Part shown: positions 55,501-64,000 of the stretch, piece by piece
How the letters are laid out: each line of letters begins with the position of its first letter
Position numbering within the stretch: position 1 is the stretch's first letter
Origin: Durusdinium trenchii
Lineage: Eukaryota; Sar; Dinophyceae; Suessiales; Symbiodiniaceae
Assembly: GCA_963970005.1 (NCBI GenBank)
Contig: CAXAMN010021362.1
Coordinates: 247,720-311,719 of the forward strand
DNA length: 64,000 nt
Direction: 5' to 3'
Translations under genes and position numbers: made by a program
The notes under the pieces: generated by a model
The model's input: the letters and a program-made list of their open reading frames with translations, nothing else
Told to the model about the DNA's origin: nothing
Databases searched by the model: none

Positions 55501-58500
55501 TTGCCACAGGCAGTTCCGCCTCTGGAGCTTCCGCCACTGGCTTGGCCTCAGGACCGGCGCCGTGGCATGGACGTATCGGGATGAATGAAAAGAGATGATA
55601 TAAAAAGTCGGAGTGCAGCGGGTTGAAACTAGAACCCTGCAGCTAGGTTGAAACTGTAACCAGGGACACCCTTCATGTCTGAAAACTCTTTGAAAATAAC
55701 CTCCGCCAGACGCTCGCACCGTCGTCGCCCGATTTGTCCTGAACCATTGCCGTGTGCGAGCCTTGTGCTAGAAATACCCGAGATGCGGCTGGCACATGAA
55801 TCACTGAGTGTCAACAAGCAAACACTTCAACAGCAGCTGAAACCAACTTGTACACACCAGGTTCCAACCATTTCCAGCCTCTAACATCTCAGGAAAATGA
55901 GAGATCGTCAAATTTTATCCCCTCATGAGTCTTTCAAGGGGTCCCAGCGCCAACGGTGGACCAACGAAACAAGCCTCATAGAACCAGGTCGCATATATCA
56001 TTTTTTAAGGTCATATAGTTCGATGTGTTTTCAAAACGGGAAGGTCACCTGCAACCGGTTTCGTGTGCTATCCCCAAATAGGGCAAGATGTCATCACCTT
56101 GCCAACCCAGCACACAAGCACAGTCACCTATGTAGCACTGTCCCGCCACTCGAAGCAGGGAGTTAGGATCGGATCAAAAATCTCTCACGTCATCAAAAAT
56201 GTTCAAAGCATCGGTCATGAGTTCCTTCAGCTGGGCCGACATGTTCAGCACAGCCTGGTTCTCTGTGATTTTGGCATTGGGATCCGTTTCCTCACGGCCC
56301 TTGACCTCATCCACGAACCTTGCCTCAGCAAAGAATGGAGGCTGGCTGCCATTTTTGTACCGTTAATTCTGAAGATGCTCCCGAATATGAATGATATGAA
56401 GTACTAAATACATTTCAAGGTTTGCATCAAGAAACGCATACAAGTCGCTAGCATCTCCGCTGCTTTAAGTGCGGCTGCTAAAAGGAACACTGTTGGGCGT
56501 GTGCAGTTCTTTGCACGGAAGTAAGCAAAATCCTTTTTCTCAGCCCGGCATTTGAGGCCTACAGCTGCCCTTGACCAATAGATATTAACTCGGCATGCGT
56601 CAAATGGCTGCAACCTCATCCGCATGAGTTGATGGACTTCCTCTTCCTCGTGACCTTTCAAGCCTTTGAGGTACTTCAACATTTCCCTTACCCTCAAATC
56701 TTTTGTAGCTGGCAACACCGTGGATTGCTCGACCTGGTCAATGTGCGCAGTGGTGCCCGAAAGGCTCTCTGTAGCTTTCTGCTTTTGCCTTTTGCGCTCA
56801 TGAGTTGGTTCACTGCCTCTATCCTTCTTGTTTTGTTTCTTGCCCCTGCTCTGCTCCTGGCCAGCATCCTCAACCTCGTCGGGCATAGCCTCTTTGCTCT
56901 TTCTAGATCTCTTTGGTGCTCTCTCGTTGGTAGTTTCCTTTTCTGCCTCCTTTAGCTTTCCCTTCTGGGTCCTCCTGCTCTTTGCTGACTGCGGTGGTGA
57001 AAGATGTGATGCTGCCGAGGCTTGTTGTTGATCCCAGTCGCTTTCGCCATTCCCACCCCAACCCTCCCAGCTTGGTTGCAGTCCCCAAGCAACCCATTCA
57101 TCCACCGTGTATCCGTAGATCTTCTCTGTTTCCGACATCTCCTCAACCTGTGCCTTGCCCTTTGCCTTTCTGGTTCGGGCTGTTGCCTCTGGAGTTTGCT
57201 CGCTATCAGGCTTGCCTCTTCCACGCCCTCGCCCACCTCTCCCACGACCTTTGCCTCGGCCTTTGCCTGCAGGTTTCCCCTCATTTTCTAGCACCTCTTT
57301 GTCTTTTCTACTTTTCTTTAGTTCCAATTGTTCCCTCCTCGTCGTGGCTGCTTCCGCAGGCGGCGCCTGGCACGAATAAAATATGACATATGAAACTTAA
57401 TGGAAAATGCACAGAGCCCTTCGCACAACACTTTCCCTAGCCTCAGAATCACTCTCTGTGAAATCGTTCCCGTTCTTGAATTGCGGTGGCTTCTCGGGTT
57501 CCGCAGGTTCCTTCTTGGGTGCATCCGGGTCAACTTTCAGGGCTTTGTCGTGCATTGGCTTGTGCTGGTAAGTTGCCCGCTTCGCCTCCGCTGAATGATC
57601 TGGTGAAATTACAGCCTCCGCCGTCGGCGTTTCTGGTGGATCCGTGGACATCACATCTATGGGCTGCGTCTCCACTAGGTCAATTTGCACTGTTGCCTTT
57701 GGTAGGCTTTTCATCACGCCTGCACATGTATCGATAGTAAATCTTTGATTGCTGACTGGGTGCTTTAGCTTTTAATTGGTTATACCACATGTACGCAAAG
57801 ATTAGCTGACCCATTGAACAACACTTGTTGACTCCACTTGGTCTTGGTCCTGTTGAAGGCGGCGTGGCACCACCAGACACACTTGCGGGGGAACAGGAGC
57901 GGAGCCTTAGTGTGTTTTGCAGATTCCACAAATTCGGGTTCATAGGTTCATTGGCTCATTGCTCTGTGGTTCAGGTGCAAAAACAAAACTAAGCTGGAAT
58001 GCAGGCTAAAAGCGAGGCCAATCTTGCAAGAACTTCTTCCCTTTTCTTCTGGAGCATATCCATGTTGCCTTAATTCAAGCCAATTTGCGCCCATATAAGT
58101 TCAATTTCTTTTAAGTGCAGCACATATAAGTTATAATCGATGAGGTTTGCCGTGCAAAAAACACAATATATGCCGGTAGATGCCGTCAAAGCCACTGCAT
58201 GTCCCTCCAACGCTTTCATTCACCGTGCTGTTCTCTTTCGGAATGGGTCTATCAGTGTCACTGGTCGAAGGTAATCTCTCAGTCTGTGGATCTGTGTTTT
58301 CCTTTGGCTCTGGCTTGGGCTCTTTGATCTCTACACTCTCATTCTGTGACGCTGGCTGTTCTTGCTTCGGTTCTGGCTTAGGCTCTTTGATCTCTAAACC
58401 CTCTTTCTGTGACTCTGGCTGTTCCTGCTTCGGTTCTGGATTGGGCTCTTTGATCTCTAAACCCTCTTTCTGTCGCTCTGGGTATTCCTGCTTTGGTTCT

Positions 58501-59718
58501 GGATTGGGCTCTTTGATCTCTATCTGAGGCTCCATCCCACTTTGAGGGGAAGCTTCAGCACCCGTCGCGCCAGTATCCCCTTCATTCTTGGAATCACTTG
58601 AAACTACTGCAGTTTCTCGGCCTTCACCATCAGAAAGCTTTTGTGACGTTTCGGGCTGGAAACCATTTGGCTCTTGTGTTGGAACCTCCCCATTCATAGC
58701 GCTACTGCTAGCATCAGGTTCTACCTCTTCTACCTCGACATCACTTGTAGAATCTGACTCCTCTTCACCTTCTGCATGGTCATCTTCCTTTTCACTCTCC
58801 TGTTGAGCTCAACCTTTTCATGAGAAACTTTAACGTTTGACATCGGCAAAATCTAGAACCGAATTCAAAAACAATATACAAACAACTGACATTGCCATTT
58901 CATGAAGTGCAGTGAGTCCTCAAGACCTTCACCTGAGCCTCGCAGACGACGCGCTTCTTTGCGCTCTTCAATCTTGCGATTCACATCATCCACCGTCTCC
59001 TACGGAAGATACAAACATTGTACCATGTGAGATTTGAGAGTTGAAGTAGCCTTAACCATATAGCTTCTAAAGACCTGTGTTCCATGACCGCATAAACCCT
59101 TCCTGAAGTGAAGAGTCCAATTCCATGCAAAGTTGCTGAAATGCTGCCACCTCGAACCCACTGTTGAACTGTTACACATTTCACTATTAACAGGTTGCTT
59201 GCATATATGCATCCACATCATCAAACGAAAGGAAGGTTTAACAAGTCCAAACGAAGTCGGTGTAAGGTTGCACGGTAGATATGCCCATGTACAATTGAGA
59301 CTCAATGCAATAAAGGCGCCCCAGAAACTTCCCTGCGTCGACATTTCATCTTGAGGAAGCCTAGCAGCTTCCGAATCCTCCAAGACAGGGCAACAACATC
59401 CGGGGCCGTCTCTGGGGCGTTCTGGCGCTTGTTCTTCACATAGATGCGCTCAACCTCGTCCCTCAAAGTGTCTATCACAGGAAGTGGCTTGGTTTCGGTC
59501 AAGCTCATCCGTGTAATCAAGGGTTGTAGCACAAGGACATTTTTGAGGGTACTCGGTATATCTTCCCCATGCTCACCCTCCAACAAGGAACCACCATCCC
59601 GAAGACGGTCGCGAAGCTCAGAACTTGAGTCCCAATCCATGTGAAGGCCAGAAATGTCTAGCACCTCATGCACATTCAATTTGGGGCGACCGGCGGGCTT
59701 CTTTTTGTTCAATACCAT
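49559..59718 (-). CDS. Large multi-exon dinoflagellate gene with methyltransferase-like motifs
   Basis: Firm exons, 5' to 3': 59718-59329 (ATG; MVLNKKKPAGRPK, LRDGGSLLEGEHGEDIPS), 58999-58933, 58807 to about 58190 (Pro/Glu repeats), 57905-57825 (PRKCVWWCHAAFNRTKTKW), about 57700-57440, 57366-56442 (Lys/Arg/Gly-rich, then CRVNIYWSRAAVGLKC), 56323-56189, 54916-54759 (DYEWLEYFAGTGNLTRVM, AARFDVMD), 54652 to about 54490 (HFGMKCSSFCKVNVGTSARS), a short one ending about 54420, 54308 to about 54190 (GGVWSLEQPSGSLAEFYPAF), 54099-53882 (WWMGHYKSRTPKRHW), 53508-53259, about 52140-52058, 51958-51731, 51636-51478, 51369-51263, about 51150-51050, 50967-50768, 50716-50571, 50479-50379, 50297-50150 and about 49767-49559 (Lys-rich tail, KRARK, stop). 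Many junctions phase exactly, several with GC or GA donors. I know this architecture only as a multicopy dinoflagellate family. A few junctions stay unresolved, so decay cannot be excluded. Confidence 0.6.
52457..52523. repeat. Near-perfect 67-nt hairpin (foldback)
   Basis: Outer arms AAAGGCCTTATAG (52457-52469) and CTATAAGGCCTTT (52511-52523) are perfect 13-bp complements. Inner arms ATGCGCCCTCCAA (52474-52486) and TTGGAGGGCGCAT (52494-52506) add 13 more. Between them is a 4x4 internal loop (GACA/CGTA) and a 7-nt terminal loop. It lies in an intron of the large minus gene, between the exons at 53259 and 52140. Confidence 0.85.
52990..53180. repeat. Dispersed CCCGATGTTT repeat, copy 2, with internal repeats
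   Basis: Contains GAAACCCGATGTTTCGAT (about 53077) flanked by repeated TACGGGTTCAGTACGGGTTT blocks (about 53034-53056 and 53137-53156), then ACCCTTTCTTTTCC. The CCGATGTTT and CCTTTCTTTT elements recur together at 60.27-60.35 kb. It sits in an intron of the large minus gene. Confidence 0.75.
58318..58530. repeat. 63-bp in-frame tandem repeat inside an exon
   Basis: GGCTCTTTGATCTCT recurs at 58318, 58381, 58444 and 58507, exactly 63 bp apart. On the minus strand this is a 21-residue unit with core EIKEPxPEPKQEQP, encoded in the acidic/proline-rich third exon of the large minus gene. Unit length is a multiple of three, so copy-number change keeps the frame. Copies differ by a few substitutions. 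Confidence 0.9.
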
Positions 59719-60171
59719 CCTCCGGGACAAGGGATGAACTTTTCAGTTCAGCTTCCCACCACCCCTTGAGCACCAAATGGCTTTGGAGCATTGGAGGGTA
59801 GTGAAGTTCAGATAACTTCAGCTAATCACTTTGACTCCCCCTTTGCGCAGCCAACACTGCGTGCAGGACTGGGCATCCCGGCTTGCCAGTGGAAGATGAA
59901 CTTGGCGACATTGTGCGAAAAACTGGCAATTTTTGCGAGCACGGGCATGACTTGTACAGAGTTGTTTTGGAATTGAACAGGTTTGGCAGCAATAACAGTG
60001 TTGTGAAGTTGGCCCACAAGATGGAACTATATAGACTGCATGGATAACATCTCATCCGTGTGTGAAAAATTGGTATCCAAAATTACATTATTTGACACCT
60101 TGGGGTTTGATCGGTGTAGTCTGGTTGATGTTGTCTCAACACCCCTGATACCCCAAGCTGCCCCCAGCGCA
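59719..60171. other. Possible divergent start region
   Basis: Lies immediately upstream of the ATG of the large minus gene. The next coding-like stretch to the right is on plus (60172). No TATA-like or other promoter element is assigned; dinoflagellate promoters lack a clear consensus. Confidence 0.3.
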
Positions 60172-60225
60172 GCTTGATCTGAATGAGTTGGCGCGCCTGA
60201 GCTTCGGTGCCGGAGGCAGAATTTG
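60172..60225 (+). CDS. Weak single exon candidate
   Basis: After GCGCAG it reads LNELARLSFGAGGRICG with good third-position bias. Upstream and downstream exons were not found, and the dispersed CCCGATGTTT repeat begins 40 bp further on. Confidence 0.2.
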
Positions 60226-60261
60226 TGGAACCTATCCCAAAAAAACTCTGATTCTGATGGA

Positions 60262-60362
60262 TGTCTTAGAAACCCGATGTTTTTCGGGCCAACCCTTTCT
60301 TTTCAGTAGATTTCGAGCAAACCCGATGTCTTGGTGGAAAACCTTTCTTTTTAAAGGGTTTG
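60262..60362. repeat. Dispersed CCCGATGTTT repeat, copy 3
   Basis: AGAAACCCGATGTTTTTC followed by AACCCTTTCTTTT, then a second cycle GCAAACCCGATGTCTT followed by AAACCTTTCTTTTT. The two-element unit repeats at about 50 bp, as two adjacent cycles. Confidence 0.75.
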
Positions 60363-60519
60363 GGTTGTAAAGGTACTTACTGTATGTTTTATGGTTTCAA
60401 TTGGTTTCATGTGGTTAACCACGGAAAACTTAACCACGGAAAACACAACACGAAGCAACACTGAAAGGCTGTGTGCCATGACACGCACATGTTACTAGTT
60501 ACGGGGAGGCCCCATAGAC

Positions 60520-61110
60520 GGAAAGAAGCAAGAAGCATTTGGTAAAGAAATTATCCTGTGTTGGCGAGGGGGAGGCTTTTGTAAGGATTATATATATATA
60601 GGGTGTTGATAAAGAATTGAACTCTCGTAAGTAATGGAGGAATGCTTTCAAAGTAGAAACCTTCCCATTCACCTGTCCTTGCCTGAATGGGGAATGCAGA
60701 CAGCACAAATGTAACATTAAAACAGTGTTGGGAAGGTCTTTGAGAGGGAGAGAAGCGACAAAACAGAAAGGGACCGAGAAAGGACAGAAAAGGGAAGAAA
60801 GCTGGACATGTGCAGGGGGAAGAACGAAGAGGAAAGGAACGGAAGGAAAAAACATGAACCCACACTGGAAGGGAAAGGTGAAGGACAGGGTTTGAATGCC
60901 ACGAGACACGACCGAAAATAACATGCTTGGACATAATAGATCGTGTCCAGAAGCTTTCTGGAGAGAGAGAGAGAGAGAGCAAGGAAACAGTGTGCCATTG
61001 CGATGCCCCACGCCAGACACAGTATCACAGAGGCTGACGAGAAGGGAAGCGGACAAAGCTGGGGATAGAACATAAACGAACGGAAGAGAGAGGGAAGAGT
61101 TAGTAGAAGT
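60520..61110. other. Purine-rich tract with a (GA)n run
   Basis: About 60725-61095 is dominated by A and G on the plus strand (GGGAGAGAAG and AAAGGGACC-like blocks), with (GA)10 at 60961-60980. Long minus-strand open frames here (Ser, Leu, Phe and Pro-rich) are a consequence of composition. Confidence 0.6.
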
Positions 61111-61220
61111 TACAGTGCCATAGCAGAGAGGTCTCCGCCTCGTTTTGGAACGCGAATCCAGCTGGTTTCGGAACGCAGATTTGATCAGATTTGGATCGTT
61201 TCGGAACGCGGTTCCCGGTT

Positions 61221-61332
61221 GGTTTCTGGCGAGTGGTTTCTGGGAAGTGGTTTCTGGTCACCGGTTTCTGGCAAGTGGTTTCTGGGAAGTGGTTTCTGGG
61301 GAGTGGTTTCTGGGAATTGGTTTCTGGGGAGG
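61221..61332. repeat. 14-bp tandem array, 8 copies
   Basis: GGTTTCTGG starts at 61221, 61235, 61249, 61263, 61277, 61291, 61305 and 61319. Consensus GGTTTCTGGGAAGT with few variants. Confidence 0.9.
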
Positions 61333-61347
61333 CAAACCAAAACAGAT

Positions 61348-61545
61348 CCTAAAGACGTGAAGCCCTAAGTCAAAACCAAAGACATCCTAAAGCAGCAAAA
61401 CCCTAAGCCAAACCAAAAGGCACCCTAAAGAAGTGAAGCCCTCAGTCAAACCCAAAGAGACCCTAACGAGGCAAAGTACTAAGCAAAAATAAAAGAAACC
61501 CTAAAGAAGTGAATCCGTAAGTCAAACCCAAAGAGACCCTGAAGA
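61348..61545. repeat. 38-bp tandem array, about 5 copies
   Basis: Units start CCTAAAG.. at 61348, 61386, 61424, 61462 and 61499, with a partial unit after 61538. Each has two halves with CCCTAAG(T/C)CAAA in the middle and AAAG(A/G)(G/C)A(C/T) at the end. Copies are 60-85 percent alike by eye. It begins 16 bp after the 14-bp array. Confidence 0.85.
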
Positions 61546-61595
61546 AGCCTGATTGCTCCGCTGCCAGATTGGTGTTTTTTGTGGAAGAAAGAGCC

Positions 61596-61830
61596 GAAGT
61601 ATGCTTTTTTGGGCTAGTTGTAATCGGTTTGTGTTCCAAAATGATCCGCCAAATGCTGTAAGACTACAGATCCGCTGACATTTGATGGCAAAGTAGGCTT
61701 TTTTGAGGTAGTTGTAACCGGTCTGTGTTCGAAAATGATCCGCAAAATGCTATAAGATTACAGTTTTGGAGACTTTTTGCTGAGTTTGTGTTCCAAAATG
61801 ATCCATTTTACGTGTTCCAAAATGATCCGT
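61596..61830. repeat. 74-bp repeat pair with extra partial copies
   Basis: Copies at about 61599-61672 and 61693-61766 share GCTTTTTTG, TAGTTGTAA(T/C)CGGT, GTGTTC(C/G)AAAATGATCCG and AAATGCT(G/A)TAAGA(C/T)TACAG. Two more GTGTTCCAAAATGATCC partial copies lie at about 61788 and 61811. Confidence 0.85.
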
Positions 61831-63417
61831 GTGCCTAGCAGAGATAAAACTAAGGAGGCTCATGACACCGGAGGAGAAGCAGACAAGTTATAGGAAGGGG
61901 CTGAAATACTGCAGTGGGTTTCATCCCTTCTGCCTCAAGTGACCTATATATATAGTTCGAACATGTTCGAACTCAGAGGAGGCATTTCTGTACGGAAGCA
62001 AGTGCTGATCATTTGTGTATTGTGGTGTACTGCAAGATGAGGCAAACATCCTGCTAAAGTGCCCGCTTCACTCATCATGGTTATAGAGCCATGACAGCCG
62101 TGTGCAACGTGATTCCTTCATAAGAGAAGCTGGTGAAGGTCAAGAGGGACCTTTTGGGCAGGCTAGTTTGGCGCAAAGGCATGTGGAGCAGCATATGTTT
62201 TGTGTGTCATAATACTTGTACGATTCATGATGCTATCAAGGGACTCGCACGGATTACTAGCACGGAATGCTCCACACACATCATGGTGCAGAAATACCAA
62301 GTGAATTTGCTGTGGACCCACCTGTCCTTTCAAACCTAGCCTGATTCGAGAAAACCAGTGAATTGTCAGTGGCATCTATCATGGTGTTTGTGTGCCACCG
62401 ATGTGGCAACAGAGTTACAGTATTCCCATATTCTCAACTTCTTATCTACGTTGTGTTAGGGAAGTGTGTTTCTTCGACCCCTGGTTTCCACAGGCAACAG
62501 ACAAGTATGAAGGGCGCGATCTTGAAGGAGGCTGCCGGAATTTGTACATGTCCGATGAGTTGGGACTTGTAAAATGACAGCGCAACACGTAAACTCGCAA
62601 TTCCCATCATCTCAATCTCACGTGTCCGATTGTGCAGAACTCTCATCAGTCTCCAGGGGAAGGCTTGGTATCCGACAAATTTCACGGAAACATATGGTTT
62701 GGCAAAGAACTGCCATCCAAACTCTCAGTAACTGACCGCGAGTGACCATGGGCTTTTGCCCTACAGTGCACTGCTCGACCTTTAAAAGAGAAAATATCCG
62801 CCATGGAAGCTACGTGACTTTTCAGCTTCATACCAAGGCCGACGCGAGCAGACTGAATGAATGTTGTTTGTGGAAGCTCCGCATAAGCGCTTGCCTAGAG
62901 AACTAACTGCCTGCGTGCAAGCATGTTTTGCTGTCGGATAGAAACTAGGCATTTGAACAAGACAGTTTAAATTCACAGTTTCCATCTCCTGTGTGTCGTG
63001 CAACTTCTAGCATTGAGGCTAGCTGAGCCTTCGTTTTTCCTGGGCGGAGTTGTGGGCACATGTCTTGTCTCTTTGCACAGCTGACCTTCCCAAATTTCCT
63101 TGAACATTCTGACTCTTCCCCAAAATTTTCTGTAAGAGTCCAGAGTAGAGAACGCCACAGACATAGGTTTCAGTGGCCAGTCCTTGTTTTTTTCGCGAGA
63201 GCGTTGCGAAGGGCTCTTCTGTAGAAATCTTTTGCATAACACATTTGCATCCTGTAAATATTCAGACAAGAGAAAGCCTCAGCCAAGATGAGAACTGAAA
63301 GGAATTGTAAAAAGAGATGACATCTCTTCTTTTCCAGCCATAAACCCATTTTCTCAAAACAAGATGGAACCCACGAACCCGAATGCAAACACGTTCGAAA
63401 AACTAATATGTCCAAAT
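61831..63417. other. Mostly unassigned; one weak exon at 62.5 kb
   Basis: A plus-strand stretch at 62466-62577 (CFFDPWFPQATDKYEGRDLE, GGCRNLYMSDELGLVK, stop) is protein-like and has an internal CACAG|G acceptor, but a second plus frame is equally open. No other feature is supported before the satellite at 63418. Confidence 0.3.
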
Positions 63418-64000
63418 GACACTCTTGTAGGACACTCTTGTGGGACACTCTTCTGGGACACTCTTGTAGGACACTCTTGTAGGACACTCTTGTGGGTCAC
63501 TCTTGTAGGAACCTCTTGTGGGACACTCTTGTAGGACACTCTTGTGGGACACGCTTATAGGACACTATTGTGCGACACTCTTGTGGGACACTCTTGTAGG
63601 ACACTCTTGTGGGACACTCTTGTAGGACACTCTTGTGGGACACTCTTGTGAGACACTCTTGTGGGTCACTTGCAGGACACTCTTGTGGGACATTCTTGTA
63701 GGAAACTCTTGTGGGACACTCTTCTAGGACACTCTTGTGGGACACTCTTGTGGGACACTCTTGTAGGACACTCTTGTGGGATACTCTTCTCGGACACTCT
63801 TGTAGGACACTCTTGTGAGACACTCTTCAGCGACACTGTTGCGGGACACTGTAGGACACTCTTGTGGGACACTCTTGTGTGACACTCTTGTTGGAAACTC
63901 TTGTGGGACACTCTTGTGGGCCACTCTTGTGGGACACTCTTATAGGACACTCTTGTGGAACACTCTTGTGGGACACTCTTGTAGGACACTCTTGTAGGAC
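63418..64000. repeat. 13-bp satellite array running off the window edge
   Basis: Tandem GACACTCTTGT(A/G)G units, about 45 copies, starting at 63418 and continuing to the last base. Variants include TTCTGG, GTGAG and an occasional deletion (63668, 63850). As 13 is not a multiple of three, 39 bp encode a 13-residue period in all frames (minus: SYKSVPQECPTRV-like; plus: GHSCGTLLWDTLV-like). Both strands are open for long stretches. I treat the array as non-coding. Confidence 0.95.

Noticed and set aside
56629-57386. Plus-strand frames rich in Leu/Phe that suggest a membrane protein
   Set aside because: Shadows of the Lys/Glu-rich minus-strand exon 57366-56442, which has phase-consistent splice sites and a recognised family pattern.
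58180-58527. Plus-strand frame with a repeated FGSGLGSLIS peptide
   Set aside because: Antisense of the 63-bp Pro/Glu repeat; the minus reading fits the exon context.
60499-61073. Long minus-strand open frames rich in Ser, Phe, Leu and Pro, looking membrane-like
   Set aside because: The complementary strand is a purine tract with a (GA)n run; composition alone keeps these frames open.
61348-61545. Telomeric repeat because of recurring CCCTAA
   Set aside because: CCCTAA appears about once per half of a 38-bp unit, not in tandem; no array of the TTTAGGG type.
63170-64000. Several long open frames on both strands with repeated SYKSV/CPTRV or GHSCGTLLWDTL peptides
   Set aside because: They follow directly from the 13-bp satellite period and appear in every frame; no splice or start evidence.
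1-64000. Relict dinoflagellate spliced-leader sequences, tRNA or rRNA genes
   Set aside because: I scanned for the spliced-leader core (CCATTTTGGCTCAAG) and for tRNA-like T-loop and acceptor patterns; only partial chance matches such as TTTGGCTCAAA were seen.

Overview
The window looks like nuclear DNA of a dinoflagellate, most likely Symbiodiniaceae or a close relative. Evidence seen in the sequence: intron-rich genes made of many 50-250 bp exons; acceptors almost always AG followed by G; donors that are often GC or GA instead of GT while the reading frame still closes exactly across the intron; strong G/C preference at codon third positions in the exons; and several protein families that I know only as high-copy dinoflagellate genes. 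No tRNA, rRNA, CRISPR, bacterial operon or complete spliced-leader relict was seen. All gene models below are hand-built from frame, splice phase and codon bias; no transcript was available. Terminal exons with stops are the firmest parts, first exons the weakest.

Layout. From 1 to about 45.65 kb nearly all credible exons lie on the plus strand: a DUF2358/NTF2-like gene (1-4224, 5' cut off); exon clusters without a recognised family (5.5-9.5 kb, 11.2-12.9 kb); a pentapeptide-repeat gene (13.1-15.0 kb) followed by exons of a coiled-coil protein ending at 18875; further gene ends at 21134, 22051 and 27660; a TPR plus superfamily-1 helicase gene (29773-34568), the best-defined gene of this half; a small three-exon gene ending at 36387; a multi-exon gene ending at 39645; fragments with an EF-hand-like segment (40.3-41.3 kb); and a coiled-coil gene with a tandemly copied 87-bp exon (43.9-45.6 kb).

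From 46.08 to 59.72 kb the strand switches and everything credible is on minus: a DDE-transposase-like protein (47867-46080), a compact two-exon gene with a GIY-YIG-like core (49010-48061, closes exactly at 272 residues), and a roughly 10-kb gene of at least 20 exons (59718-49559) from a dinoflagellate multicopy family whose middle carries methyltransferase-like motifs. The 45.65-46.08 kb interval is therefore a convergent strand-switch point, and 59.72-60.17 kb is a possible divergent start.

From 60 kb to the end the DNA is mostly repeats: a purine tract, a 14-bp tandem array, a 38-bp array, a 74-bp repeat pair and, from 63418 to the window edge, a 13-bp satellite. A dispersed motif (AAACCCGATGTTT-like) occurs at 45.84, 53.08 and 60.27 kb. 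The genes do not form an evident pathway; they look like an ordinary unidirectional dinoflagellate gene array mixed with multicopy and mobile-element-derived genes.
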